The notes under the pieces: model-generated
The model's input: only the letters and a program-made list of their open reading frames with translations
Databases searched by the model: none
What the model was told of the DNA's origin: nothing
NCBI GenBank assembly: GCA_030765065.1
Contig: CM060987.1
Span: forward strand, 69,140,557 to 69,204,556
Reading direction: 5' to 3'
Source of the DNA: Deroplatys truncata
Lineage: Eukaryota; Arthropoda; Insecta; Mantodea; Mantidae
Length of the DNA stretch: 64,000 nt
Part shown: positions 1 to 12,159 of the stretch, one piece after another
How positions within the stretch are numbered: position 1 is the stretch's first letter
Layout of the letters: each line of letters opens with the position of its first letter
Position numbers and translations under genes: made by a program

Positions 1-580
1 CACCTAGCACTCCTAACCACACATTCAATGAGAAACTTTGCTCATGTGGTGTCTCACGAACAGCTTAGGGATTTGCCTCATAACAAAAAACATGAATTAT
101 GATAAGTAAAATATTATCAGGTGTGAACCCCACTTCCTCTGTAAATAAAGTGCCACTTGCAAAACTATGGTTAACTACAGTCTGTTGTTGCATCCGCTGA
201 CAAAATGTCACTCTGGGATTAAAAACAGGATCACAGAGTGTTGGAGTCGGTAAAGCTACAGTGCATTGTGCTGTAAAACCCTCCATACACTACTGTGGCC
301 TAGTACAGGCAGTTGTGTAGCAATCTCGCTAGTTACTGTACTATTTGTACTGCTTCCAATACCATATCTTCAACCTGAGGCTTAATGCGTGTAAGCCTAC
401 CTACTGCGAAGCTCCTCTGTTCTCTGATGCGCTGATGGACTCGTGTAAAGGTGCGATTTTCGAGGTGGCTTTGACCAGAATATGCCTCTTGGTACCAACA
501 CGCGTCTCCCGTGGATTGCCATTAACCCCACCATACATGAACAGCATCTCAGCACACTCTTTTTATTACATGGTTCTATT
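1..580 (-). pseudogene. Tc1/mariner-like transposase relic (DUF4817 type), cut by window edge
   Basis: Reading the minus strand from about 575 down gives an N-terminal DUF4817-like helix-turn-helix (AEMLFMYGGVNGNPRETR, then after a frame change YQEAYSGQSHLENRTFTRVH and a LREtG-like RIREQRSFAVGRLTR). Further down come RTI-like linker residues, SVWRVLQHNALYLYRLQ-like HTH text, and finally the start of the DDE core: RMQQQTVVNHSFASG, LFTEEVGF, AVRETPHEQSFSLNVWLGVLG. In the family the core normally reads FTDEASF; here the first catalytic Asp position reads Glu (TEE, around 135-150). At least two frame changes and several stops are present, so it is dead. The remaining DDE core would lie left of the window. 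It differs clearly from the transposase at 9.7-10.8 kb, so it is another family of the same superfamily. Confidence 0.8.
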
Positions 581-2055
581 TTCACTCAGACAGAGGACGT
601 GACTACTAATGTTTGGGATTATGTTCTGTAAGATCCGTAGTTTGAGTAAAACGCCACTTTTAAGTAATGTTAGTTTTGAAAACTAAGGGCACAAATCGGA
701 TCGCGTCAGCAAGAAGTAAAATATATGGCATTCAAAAACAGTGAAGTAACCACACATTTGTAGTTGTTTCTTAAATGGCTCATTTGTTGATTCATGTTGA
801 AGTGGAATTGGTGGGAAAGTCTTTATGTAGGCCCCTCGTTGAGACTACATATGAAGGGGTTCTATGCCTCTTCGTTGTCCTGGATTCTGGATTCGGCTCT
901 ACTACGGCTCAGGATCTCATACTCTGCAACTCGTGGTTACCTTATTTGAAATTCCCACTCCAGCAAATGTGTTGGTAATATGGTTTTAACACAATAACAT
1001 AACATTGTAAATGTGCCAAGCATTGTTCCTCCCATTGAATTACGTTTCTTGATTGCTTTTATATCAACTTAACTTCATACTTTGTTGGGACTTTCTTGCT
1101 TCTATTTGCCTTTACTGACAGCCCTATCATTTTGCGCTATCAAATATGATACAGGTATAAACAATTTCTTGTTACAGCTTGTTTGCGTACCAAACAGTTA
1201 TTATTACAAAAGTATTGAATGGGCAATGTAACCTAACACAGTTACAATATTGTAGGTGAAGCAAAAATAAACCTTCCTCAAAAATTTTGTATCTTAGAAG
1301 GAAAAACATCTGTCCCCAGAATGAAATTGTTTTGAGCTCTATATAAATTTTGGGGTAGTAGTGTTATATTTATTCATTACGTGAAGCATTTTACAAGTGC
1401 AGAAATGACAGTCCAAAAAATACAAGGATGATTTTTTTCAAAGTGTTGAATTTGAGATCTTCAATTTCTGTATGTGTTTCATGTTCATACTGTGAACATT
1501 TACATAAAACTTTTAAAACGGAGACTTTAAACCTATAAAAGCTGAGTTTTTCACAGATATTCCCATTAAAAACAAGATGAATGAAGACTCCGAACAATGG
1601 AAATTAGATTGTTAAAAAATGCTGAACGATTAACAAGAATTGAGCATTTTCATAATGAGGATTTAAGAAGAAACTTAAATGTTGAAAACATGAATGGAAT
1701 GGCATGAATGTATTTTCCGAAGAAAACAGAAACAAACAAAACAAAAATGTCCAAGCTATTTTGGAAATATAATAAGATTCGACGACCCAAAACATGAAGC
1801 CGATGATGATGGATTATAAAAGAATTTTTCATTAATTTTGCAATGCTTAAAAATGTGATAACAGTAAAAATATTGGAAAAATTGTTTGTGCTGTGGTTGT
1901 AAAATATTTTTGCAAAGGGCGAAGAAGTAATACAATGAAGGAAAGGCCCCAGTCACACATCTAAATAAGGAACCTCTAAACTCATGTTTTGTGTTTCGTG
2001 TAAATGGTTTTACTTATTACCGATTTGGATACATTTGGTCTAGCAAAAATGCTTA
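581..2055. other. AT-rich stretch, no recognised gene
   Basis: Only short open frames occur (the best is a 67-residue plus-strand frame at 775-978 with no family I recognise). No inverted ends, tRNA-like boxes or LINE motifs were seen. Confidence 0.5.
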
Positions 2056-2061
2056 ACGTCA

Positions 2062-2290
2062 ACATTAAAAGATAAGGGGTATCGCTTCTATCTCACGGAG
2101 AAGAAGCCCCGAGTTCGAATCTTGGTTACGGTGAGTTCCCTGGATAAGGTTCTTTTTATCGTGGTTATAGCTGAACCTGAGAAGATGTCGGGTAGCTTTA
2201 AGCTCTATTGACCGTGGGCTCATTTGAGCATCATTTCACCCATCTCATTATTCGGTATGATCTACCAGGTTAGAAGACTTAAACTTCAAG
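2062..2290 (+). repeat. Degenerate tRNA-headed SINE-like relic
   Basis: A pol III B-box-like sequence (GAGTTCGAATCTTGG, about 2108-2122) follows a weak A-box-like region (about 2072-2085), at the spacing expected for a tRNA head. The downstream body (SINE-like text around 2130-2290, ending in an A-rich stretch) matches no other copy in the window closely. A tRNA pseudogene is the alternative; the long trailing body favours a SINE. Confidence 0.4.
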
Positions 2291-2445
2291 AAAGAAAAGG
2301 AAGATTAGTAGGTAGTTTTAAATTAAATATCATCGTTTAGCTTTTTATAATTCTTTCTTTTACAATAAAATCTCGCCAATGTCGAAGGACCATTTCAACC
2401 GTTTCTATGAAAATCTCTGCAGCATGACATGGAACTATTGCCTCA

Positions 2446-2706
2446 TTAATGAGTCAAGTTCACCTTCACTGCTAAAGCAGTATCCAGCGATTTAACGAGG
2501 AAACATTTGTACCTGTAGGCACTATGGAAGGTCAAATTGCTCTCCCCTAAACTGCAGAATTCATTGCTCAGGCTTTCGTCCCCTTCACTTTTGCCCATGT
2601 TCAGTTTATACTTGGGCATTTCGTCCCAGATATCGTTTATGAGTGAAGCTGATCCAGTTTTTGAAAAGGAGATAATGACTATTAGATGCATTTGTTGAGA
2701 AATCAA
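2446..2706 (-). other. Coding-like minus-strand ORF, possible host exon (weak)
   Basis: An 86-residue open frame with less AT-driven composition than its surroundings (for example SLINDIWDEMPKYKLNMG and SEGDESLSNEFCSLGE). On the minus strand an acceptor-like pyrimidine tract plus AG (near 2650) and a donor-like CAG|GTACAA (near 2513) could bound an internal exon of about 135 bp. No domain is recognised and no partner exon is visible nearby. Chance, or a relic of an unknown element, is at least as likely. Confidence 0.2.
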
Positions 2707-5595
2707 AGAAAAGTATTTAGAACTACATTTTCATTAACGACAAGGGCACAAACACAGAAAACTTACAAAATAACTTTAAGACAGAAAGTGTCGCTATTAA
2801 AAGAATTCTGGACATAATGGTCAAAATATATGCAGGATGTGTCACTTTTTCAAAAGAAACTGAAAGTAGAGTAGAGTCATGCATTTATTGCTCTTAAACA
2901 TTTTACACGTTCAAATGCATACATCACACGGGTCAGCTAGTTGATGTATTCACATTATATTACAGTAGATTTTTTTATAAATTATCCCAAATTAAGCAAT
3001 ATGAAGTTAGCTGCATGCCTGATACGGAAAAGATACACAACGTTCGCATTTCGTAAGTTACTAATTAACCTCTGCGGGGAAAATGAAGAATAGCGTAAGA
3101 TTTGTATAAGCTGCATGAGAGTTCAACGTGGAAAAACTTAAATACACATCAATGAGCATTTCAAAGACGATTAATGTTACAAAAAATGTATTTCGCATAA
3201 ATTGGAATTGTTGTGAAATATGTTTTTGCAAATCCTGGTTTATCAGTTCTGCCTGTGTACATCTGTCTGTGTACACCATAATTCAGAAACGAAAAATCGG
3301 ATAAGTACCAAGGTTCAAACTTGAGTCAGATTTTGTTTAAGCATGGTAGGTGAAGCATTATAAAAAATCAACATTGTCTCGACAGACGCTACTGTTTAGA
3401 TAGAAAAGTATTAGTTAGTTTATTTTCTTATGAATAACATTAATGATTGTGTTTAAAATCTAAAATATATTAGCTGTTAATGTGACAAGTTAAATGTATA
3501 TATTGGATTTTCTGTAAATGATTGTCAACTCCTCTTGATAATGATTAATGAGTAATTTTGCATACTTATAAAATCATCACATAAATAAACATATATATAT
3601 ATGTATATACAAAACTTATTGCGTAAAAAGCTATACAGCTCATTATAATAAACAATTTGTGTCAAATTTGTTCTTAGCTCTAGCCGTTTTTTAAATATTC
3701 CAAGTTGCATACTTACACTATCTCAAGTATAAGTCATCTGAGGGACATACTTGAAGTTTTGTGATCCTTCTTTTTTAAAGAGCTCGTTTCCGCGATTAAA
3801 CTTCTGAATAGCGTTTTCGTATGCCGTGTGTAACTAAGTCTAGTTTGAAATCCTCCTTAATGTATACCTTAAATAGGGCCAAAATTGTCAAAAAATGCAA
3901 AAATTTGTTTTATGACAAAAAAAATACTTTGAACCTTTAGCTTCAATTACATGCTATGGCGTTTGATCTCAGAGCCTTATAAAGCTGTAATGCGAGACCA
4001 TTTAAACGCCCAAGAGCACACACAGCCTATAACATCTAGGTATTTAATTCTAATGACCTTTAATCGACTTTGAGTTTTCTTACACTTTTGTGCACTAAAA
4101 ATATTCTATACGTAGTAGTATACTAATGGTATATTCTATACTATTCTAAGTAGTATATAACCAGTCTTATTGCATTTTTCAGCAGAAACTCAGAGAAAAT
4201 GAGATTAAAAATCTGGAATATAGTTTTTGCTGCACTTTTAAATTGTTCAGGATATCATCTAATTCGACGACTGAGGATAAGTTGTTACAAAAATTATATT
4301 TAAAAGTTTAAAATCTTTTCTAAAACAACCAGAAAAGTGTAAAAGGTCTGTATGCCAGTTTTTTATATTAGTATCTAAATATTAAGGCAGTGTTTTTATT
4401 CTTTCAAAATGATGGTTTCTGCACCTGCGGAACACCCGATTAATTAGCACAATAGAAGCAAAATAAAATGTTTCCTCAAAGCATATTAATGATTTAAAAC
4501 ACACATATACTTATGGTGGAACTGAATGTGGCAGAACTTTGGAAACATTTAGATAAAAACTGCAAGGTTTATAAATTTCAACTATGGGTACCTACTTTTA
4601 ACAAAAATATATCGTGAATAACGTCATGTGAATGGAGAACTAACTTTTCCATATAAAAACTGTAATATATAACTACATCAAATCCTTCTTTGTTTCTAAG
4701 TAAACAGCAATGCTGAAGCCATAGGAGGAGGAGGAGGAGGAGGAAGAGAAGCATTTAAATATCTTGAATACCTTTATTTGCAGAGAATATGAAAGCATTA
4801 AAAGCAATCTAATAAAGCTTTCATATCACTGTATGGAGGTATGATATGCACTAGTTTTGAAAAATCATGAAAATTGAATATATAATTCAGTTGAAAAAAG
4901 GATGGTAGAACTCCGCAAAATTTTCTCTCAGACTATAAAGCTCATTTATTATCGAAAATGAGCATAAAGGTATCCACAAAAAATCTTAAATGTTTTCAAT
5001 TTTCAATTTGTCAGAAGAAACAAATGGAATTGATTTAGTTGTTTCAAAGAGTGAATAACAGTTCGTTACAGATAAAAGGAGAGTTGACCAAGGAGTTATT
5101 AAAGATTTAATACTGTTACACTCCAGAGTTAAAGCACGGCGCAATACTTACGCATCATTAGCGTTATTACGTAAAGTAATATGCACGAAATGAATATAAA
5201 ACGACAGATAACGTTCGATAAGAATGTAAAATAGTACAACTTAATGGACAAGTATTAAAATGTAACTAATTCCATCACTGAAGAATTATCCTTGTACTTC
5301 GTAAGCTTTCCCCCTAACCTTTAAAGAAAGCGTCTTGCGTGCTTTTCTTGACGTGCTACAGCTCAGTCACAGGTGTCAAAAAGCAAAGATTTATGTCTGT
5401 TGTACTACACTTTTTTTTAGTTGTGTAGCGTGCGCATGGGAAGACAACCTTCACTTTTAGATAACGAATATTGTCTAATATTCACCTTTTACTCATATAT
5501 AGCCATTAGCACACATGAAACAATTCATGATGCATTGCATATAGAAACCTAAATATTTTATATGCGTATATACGTCTTGGAAAATCACGTATGCT
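2707..5595. other. AT-rich non-coding stretch with small repeat fragments
   Basis: No gene seen. About 3245-3325 is a diverged piece of the R repeat (the segment resembling CAGAAACGAAAAATCGG followed by TACCAAGG). A (GGA)n run lies at about 4721-4746. A short TA run is at about 3591-3604. The remainder is AT-rich with no inverted ends detected. Confidence 0.5.
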
Positions 5596-5806
5596 CTATG
5601 ATGGCTCACGCTGGCTTCACCAGACAATTCTGCATGGAGAAACCATCTAAGCCAATCAGCCGCTTACGCAAATTTTTCAGGGGCTGGGAATCCCAGCGAG
5701 ATGAAAAGGACAGGCCTAGCGAATGCCGTAACGGAAAATGCAAAGAATCGAGCAAACAATATGGTATCACCGTTTCAACAAAAATAAATAAATAAATAAA
5801 TAAATG
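5596..5806 (+). repeat. Short retroelement-like 3' end with (AAAT)n tail
   Basis: A GC-richer block with an open frame (from the ATG at 5562, 77 residues) ends directly in a five-unit AAAT run at about 5783-5805. An A-rich tail at the end of a compositionally distinct block is typical of a LINE or SINE 3' terminus. I saw no RT motif, no pol III boxes and no clear target duplication, so the parent element is unknown. Confidence 0.3.
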
Positions 5807-6492
5807 GACCCAGGGAAAATCTCTCAGCATAAGAACAAAACAAAATCTAACTACTAACTGGTTTTATTTTCATTAAAAAAATTATGCTACCTTAACATAG
5901 CCCCTCACAAGTAAGCAACTCACAGTATATTAACAACAAGCTCATAAAATAATAAAACAAGCATAGTACACGAAACCACAAAGCTTTAAAGAAACCATAA
6001 GCAGAATTTAAATTAATAATTAGGTTATTCAATAAAATATAAACTTCAATAATGCCTTTGAATAGAAAAGCCAAAATTTAATTTTGAAAAAAGAGCAAAA
6101 TGTATGAAGCAAAATTAAAATGAATTTATAATACAACTTAGGATCTCAGGAAATAATTTAGTAGCAAATAAAGCACAATACTTTAATAGCCAACATTAAA
6201 GTAAGCCCAAAACACACAACTTTGAAATCAATCACAGAAAATTAAAACTAAGAAAACAAAGCAAGAAAGACAAAAGATTCAAGTAATAGTCGTTTCAGGA
6301 CAACATTTAAACATGCTATATATATTGCCAAGCCATTAAATTTTAATGTGATAAATAACTATATTGCGCACCAAGATTCTTTTAAAGCTTAGAAATGATA
6401 AGTCCCCCTTTATAAAGCCACTATTATAATAAATAATTATAGGAACCAGGATAATAGAACAAATACTAGCAATAGCTGAAAGAATTACATAA
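5807..6492. other. AT-rich stretch, nothing recognised
   Basis: Very AT-rich (A-rich on the plus strand) with only short frames; no repeat shared with other parts of the window was noticed. Confidence 0.5.
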
Positions 6493-7385
6493 ATAAACGC
6501 CCGCCTTAAAGCAATATGTGTATAATATAATATATAATATGTATATTACAGTCATTGTATTATATTTATTTTATTATGTACATGTATAATAATGTTATGT
6601 GAATGTATTACGTAGTTTAACAATGTAGGAGCTGTGAGAACAGAAGCAAGCTACTTTCCGTAGCAAACAGAATTACAAAGTAAAAAGCCGAAAGTTGCTA
6701 ACAAAGGTAACCTTGAGACAACAATAAATTAGAAAGTTTAAAAAGGCTACTAATAGTTCTTGGAACAACAATAATGTAATATTTAAAACAGTTTATAAAT
6801 AGCCAATCAACAACTAGAAAAGCTAAAAGTCAAATAAAGGTATTCTGTTGGAGTAGGATTAGCCAATCACAGATTAGAAATTGAAAAAATGTACAAATTC
6901 AAACGGTAGACGCTAGAAGATAGCGTACCCAAGTAGCTCGGTTCGGTACGGGTTCAGTGTGAGACATGAAAATTCATTGCGGTGAAAAATATATAAAGTT
7001 TAACTGTTAAAAGTGTAATTAACAATAATCTCACAGCTCTATAGTAGAATACACCAGTGAAGTGTCATTTAATCGTGTGAAGGATTAATAAAAAAAAGTA
7101 GGAATACAACTATAATTTGCATAGACTTTACTCTTTAGCTGTACCAGCCCTGTTAAGAGATACATGTTCTGCAAATTACTATTGACGAAGCCGAGGCATA
7201 CATAAATAAACAAATAAATAAATAAACATTAAAATAAAACAGTTGGTTCTTAAACGTGGGGCGGAGGCCACCGGAAAGTTTGTAACGTACGTGGGGCGAA
7301 CATTCCTAGAAACATATTTTCCGCAAGTTTGGCGCCCAAACGTGGCCCAACACACCAGCTTCAAATTAGTGCCCATACGTGGTGC
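6493..7385 (+). mobile_element. LTR-like fossil, copy 1
   Basis: First of three related copies in the window (others at 31.67-32.66 and 60.69-61.64 kb). All begin near GCCCGCCTTAAAGCAATATG, run through a GGAGCTGTGAGAA block, paired CCAATCA motifs with a nearby TATA-like TTTATAAA, and AATAAA-type signals. They end in a leader containing tRNA-primer-site-like text (GGCGCCCAAACGTGGCCC in this copy). That order (promoter motifs, polyadenylation signal, primer-site-like leader) suggests a long terminal repeat with a little of the following leader. No gag or pol coding was seen nearby. It is a broken fossil, clearly diverged from its sisters and so probably old. The family assignment (Gypsy-like or other) is uncertain. 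Confidence 0.45.
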
Positions 7386-8545
7386 AACCGCAACAACAAT
7401 GAAACTCTAATACACTTAAAATGCTAAACGCCAAAGCATTAACTGTATCTCAAAAGGCCACTCACAAACAATTCTAGCCAACATGATGAATTTAGAATCT
7501 AGTAATACCTGATGCATTTATTAACTCTTAACTAGAAATTTGAGAAACTGAACACAAATAAAATAGCCACACTAAAATTATACTAAATCTTAAACCTCAG
7601 AACCAGCCACTTACGATAGCCTTTGGACATAATCCTAACATTACTTTAAATCCCATTCACTATGAAAGCACAAAGAAAGAAAATGAGCTTATCAATCAGA
7701 TCCTACGTTCATATAAGCTGGAGCAGAGAAATCTTTCATGAATATACTGAAAATTTATGCCACCGACCGAATTTTGAAACGTAGCCAACACTTTGACTAA
7801 TTTACATTAACCATGATGGCATACAGAACAAACTTCTTAAATATCGCAGTCTCTGGCCAAAACCACGTGAAAATAAACAGCCATCTCACTCCCACAGAGG
7901 GACACATACTCCGTCTCGCTCGTACTAGCGACGTGCCGGGTCTCCCTCCAGAGAACGGCCAGCAAGCCCCTCCAGGCGACAAAGGAAGCCACGCCCCCAA
8001 TCCATGGAGTTCGTAAATCGAGTCGAGCGGGAGTGAGTCGGTCAAAGAGATCGTAAAAAAGCACACCGCAAGTGACTGGCAATAAATATAACAGTTTCAT
8101 AGTTAAAATATAACAATCAGCACAACTAATTGCAAGGATATTCAACCAGAACAGCTGCAAGAAGCAATAGAGAACGTGACCGTGCAACTAACAGCTAATG
8201 TATTGTGACTATTGCAAAACAAGAGTGGCGCAGTACCAATGAAGGCGGACGCTCGCAATCTCAGTGTAATGTAGATGATTATTACGCCACCCCCTCAGAG
8301 AGGGCTTTGCTGGAGATCAGTAAGAATTATTATACAAACCATACAGCCAAACATACCGAAGCTCCAGCATATACGCAAAATCTCTAAAACGGACAAAATC
8401 GTAATTATCATTATCTTCATCATCCTCATAGTGGGCCCTGGGCGGTACCCGCTATCAGAATATCTTCCCATTTTTTCCAGGGCTTCCCAGTGTAGTACTT
8501 TTGCTGTAGCCCATTCATAAAATTTACTGATGCCATTTTATTATT
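7386..8545. other. Unassigned stretch with a GC-richer core
   Basis: 7813-8060 is noticeably GC-richer than its flanks and carries short frames on both strands, but no motif I recognise. The first few hundred bases may still belong to the leader of the LTR-like fossil to the left. No host exon could be supported. Confidence 0.4.
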
Positions 8546-9341
8546 ACTTTCTCTACCGCCTATCTATATTGGTTAAGAGGAAGTATTGTATTCCACCCAA
8601 AATTTCGATACCGAGATTTCACTGGAAATACATTTTTGAGGCCCCTAAACCTCCCAAGAACCAGTTTTAGAGAAAGTGTGGCTGTGAATATCATAATTCA
8701 AAAACGAAAAGCCGGTTAAATACCATACATGTTCAGCATTCTTCAAGGATGCGACCCGAAGGTTTTCAAGAAAATCCCACTCCCTGACCACACTGTACAT
8801 TGAAAATTTCTTAATTTTCTCAAAACTGGCTACAACGATTTTGATTAAAATATCAAATATTTAAGATATTTTCATAGCAAATGGAGATAAATAGGGAGCA
8901 TGCCAAACCCTGCATTTATGTTCAGTGCCGTTCAGAAGAAGATCTTCGAGAATATCCCCACCACAAGCTACCCTTTACATGGAATATTTGCAAAAATGTT
9001 TGTTTGTCTCAAAAATTGCTCTAATTTTTTTATTAAAATATCTTTATTTAACATATTTACGTGCCAAATAAAGTATACATCATCAATGATCTGGGAATAG
9101 CCAGTGAAGCCCTCTTCATTTGGCAGGATTTTGAGTAATTTTGTATAACTTGTAAACCGTAAGCGATGAACAAGAACTCACTGCACAAAAGAGTGTAGAT
9201 GTCTCTAAAATACATAGTTGGTTTCAAATAGCCTTTGGGAGGATATCGGCCATCTTGAAACATCCCTTATTATTGGTGTAAATGTTTCAATACCATGTCA
9301 TTTTCTGAAGTGCTGTGACATTCAGTTGTTTCTCGTGGGTC
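8546..9341 (+). repeat. R-family repeat, B type, with internal duplication; cut by transposon
   Basis: Starts with the family head (ACTTTCTCTACC, then GTATTCCACCC and GATACCGAGATTTCAC). It runs through CAAAAACGAAAAGCCGG and GGTTTTCAAGAAAATCCC, and then repeats the middle segment a second time (from about 8915). The B-type marker CATTCAGTTGTTTCTCG lies at about 9319. The copy is interrupted at about 9342 by the Tc1/mariner element, and I could not find its remainder on the far side. Confidence 0.75.
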
Positions 9342-11142
9342 ATGGAAAGTGCTATTGATGTGCAGTTTTCACAGCATTTATTGGTAGTCAGGGGCTCAAA
9401 CATTTAGCCTATAAACAGATTTTAATAATACTGACAAAGTGTATTTTTTGAGCAAATATACAATATTTTAAATGGAACAATGCCTAGTTACATCAATGGA
9501 ATAAAGGTAGGGTAAATTAGAATGTCAATGGTCTTTGTTGCGAGATTCTAGTGCAGGTGGTTTACGAGAAATCGTATTTTGGAAAGTTTCCACCCCGACA
9601 ATTGTTTGTCCCATTCAACCTACTTAGTTGCTAGGTACGATGTTGTTATGTTTGTGTGCATTGTGTTTTCTGCTTATTGATTGCATTGCGACTTTCTGGT
9701 CAGTTAGTTTGTGACAGTTCAAGCAGTAAGTCGTGAGTGGAAGATGGGGTTTACTAATACAGAAAAAACCGACATGCTTTTGGTGTATGGAGAGTGTAGG
9801 AAGAATGCAGTTCGTTCCTGTACGGTGTATGCGGAAACGTATCCCAATAGACGTCAACCATTTCGGCAGTTATTTATCAACCTCTTCAACCAATTACGTG
9901 AAAGTGGTACTGTAACGCCTAGAAAACGTAACAGAAACAAACGACTAGAGAAGAGGCAGAAATTAATGTTTTGGCTGGCGTTGCAGTAGATCCGCAAATT
10001 AGTTCCCGCACAATCGCACGCGGAAGTGGCATAAGTCAGGCAAGTGTGCTGCGCATTCTCCATCGACATAGGTTCCATCCCTATCACATCTCTCTCCATC
10101 AAGAGCTGCATGGGAACGATTTTGAGAATCGTGTTAACTTTTGTACATGGGCATTAAGACACGATACTCCAGATTCATCATGTATCTTGTTTAGTGATGA
10201 GGCAACATTTACTGATAATGGCCAGGTAAACCGCAGAAACATGCACTATTGGTCTGTTGACAATCCCCGTTGGCTTCGTCAGGCGGAACGCCAGCGTCCA
10301 TGGAGTTTAAACGCGTGGTGTGGGATAGCGAGTCATCAGCTCATAGGCCCTTTTTTCATAGAGGGAACACTGAACTCCACAAGTATCGCAGCCTCCTGAC
10401 AGACCATCTGCCACAGATGCTAGAAGACGTTCCTTAGCAGACTAGGAGGAACCTGTGGTACCAACATGATGGCTGTCCAGCCCATAGTGCACGAAGTACT
10501 ACAGCTTATCTTAACGGATTGTTTCCAAATCGTTGGATTGGACGGAGAGGACCTGCACCTTGGCCGGCCGGTTCACTGGATCTGACCCCTTTAGACTTTT
10601 TTCTGTGGAGAAGGCTGAAAGACACTGTCTACAAGGATGTACCAACTACACCAGACGATATGAAACGACGTATTACTGCTGCCTGCTCTGAAATTTCTGC
10701 TGAAATGCTATAACGTGTGCAGCAATCTTTCCATAGCAAACTGGAAGCGTGTATTGAAGCTGCCGGTGATCATTTTGAACACAACCTTTGAAGGTGTATG
10801 TTCTCTTTGCTTGTAATAATCCACAGAAGTATTATAATTCCCTTTTGTTTTTCTTTAGTTTGTGCTACCACAGGTTGTACAAGTGTCGGTGCGTAAAAGT
10901 TTCAAAATAAGATTTCTCGCAAGCCACTTGCATTAGAATCTTGCAACAAATGCCACTGACATTCTAATTTACCCTACCTTTATTCTGTTTATGGTAACTA
11001 GTCATTGTTCCACTTAAACAATTGTATGCTTGCTCAAAAATATACTTTCTCGGTATTATTTAAATCTGTTTATAGGCTAAATGTACGAGCCCCGGACTAC
11101 CAATCAATGCTGTGAAAACTGCACATCAATAGCGCTTTCCAT
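9342..11142 (+). mobile_element. Tc1/mariner-superfamily DNA transposon with long inverted ends
   Basis: A 1.8-kb element with inverted terminal repeats of about 267 bp: roughly 9342-9609 and 10874-11142. They can be followed base by base, for example GGAAAGYGCTATTGATGTGC at the outer ends and GGTAGGGTAAATTAGAATGTC in the middle. The single gene inside (about 9744-10791) is a transposase. The ends are complete, but a TA target duplication is not evident: the outermost bases blend with the host R repeat, which itself reads CATGGAAA at that point. The element sits in an R-family copy and is therefore younger than it. Confidence 0.85.
9744..10791 (+). pseudogene. Transposase, DUF4817 plus DDE core, DD41D-like spacing, broken
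   Basis: The chosen start is the ATG beginning MGFTNTEKTDMLLVYGE, the usual opening of the DUF4817 HTH (continuing CRKNAVRSCTVYAETYPNRR). A second HTH-like region reads TIARGSGISQASVLRILHR. The DDE core follows: FSDEATF (first Asp), HDGCPAHSARSTTAYL (second Asp) and SLDLTPLDFFLW (third Asp). By hand count 41 residues separate the second and third Asp, the spacing of the DD41D (rosa-like) group. The C-terminus reads EACIEAAGDHFEHNL then stop. It is dead: frame changes near 9965-9990 and near 10385, and in-frame stops near 10437 and 10711. All three catalytic Asp are kept, so decay is moderate. Confidence 0.85.
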
Positions 11143-11449
11143 TCCGAAATATTTGCAGTGCAAGTTTTAGGTGATTCATCCTATATGTATACCAGGTGAA
11201 TCAGCTGCTCCTAGGTATTCGTATCTATGCAACCCGCATTTTATAGACTAATATGAAAACATTGATCCTTTTATCAAACAAACTGTTATTGCAGCTCTGT
11301 CGTACTATTCGACTATACACAACCACCGTTAAGGATTAAAGACCTGCATGAGCCAAGGAGGCGCGAAAGCTTTAAAAAGACGGCTTTTCATGGTTATAAT
11401 GCTTGCAAGGAGATAGAGGTGTGTTTTTCCGAAGATTGGGAGACAACAC

Positions 11450-11525
11450 GTGCGTTCTGCCCGAGTGGATTATCTGCCGGGATGTGGTAAAGCAACGGTT
11501 AGCTTCGGAAGTTCGAATCTAATAC
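11450..11525 (+). repeat. tRNA-like sequence (Ser/Leu style) inside the 1.66-kb element
   Basis: A-box-like CCCGAGTGGATTAT and B-box-like GTTCGAATCT are spaced about 45 bp apart, wider than a class I tRNA and in keeping with a serine/leucine-type variable arm. The other copy (50195-50268, minus) is better preserved: TTAGCCGAGTGGGTTAG with GGTTCGAATC. Acceptor-stem pairing is poor, so I treat it as a captured, decayed tRNA or SINE head rather than a working gene. Confidence 0.5.
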
Positions 11526-11878
11526 AAATTGTTTTGGTTATTCTTTTTCTTTCTCCTTGCGTTTATTTTCTGTAATTTAATAAACTAATCTATTTATTTT
11601 TGTTATTGGCTCTCCTGTGAGCCAAAGATATAAGAATTACAATCAGATAATTTGTTTATCATGCTTCGATAATAATCTGTACCTATCTGGTGTTGCAAAC
11701 CGTGTCACGTAGTTAGCTTTTATTCTTTTGGGCACATATCGACGATATTAAATCTAATAACTTTTGTTTCATGTTTAAACCTTATGTTTCACTTCTACTG
11801 ACAAAGGATTTGTAAATGTGCTAAGTTCATGGTAAACAGAACAATAAATTGTTAAAGAGCGTGGATTTCATCAACGAA

Positions 11879-12000
11879 GTAAATGTTCAAAATGACGACC
11901 CCCTTCATCAATGCACATTTATGTACGTTGCCGGAAAGACCTTCTTGCATGTTGTTGTAATCTGCCTGCATTCTTCACGTATGAGTGCCCGGAAATGATT
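11879..12000 (-). pseudogene. Transposase C-terminal tail remnant
   Basis: The minus strand reads ALIREECRQITTTCKKVF and, after a frame change, MCIDEGGRHFEHF. The sister copy (49720-49842, plus) reads ALIHEECRQIT, then CKKVSQATSQMCIN and HHFEHY. The CI-x-x-x-G-x-HFEH pattern is the C-terminal signature seen in the 9.7-kb transposase. Only about 40 residues remain, so this is an internal-deletion derivative. Confidence 0.6.
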
Positions 12001-12159
12001 TGGGCTTTGCGGTTCTTCTTCTTTACGGTAGAAAAAACATGGTGATTACTCTATTTTGTACACACTTATAGTGTTATCAAAAATGTTCTTTGTATCATAA
12101 TATCAAATTATAGGCCAAAGAGATAAAACAAAAGGTAATCAAATTTTTAAACTTAACAC

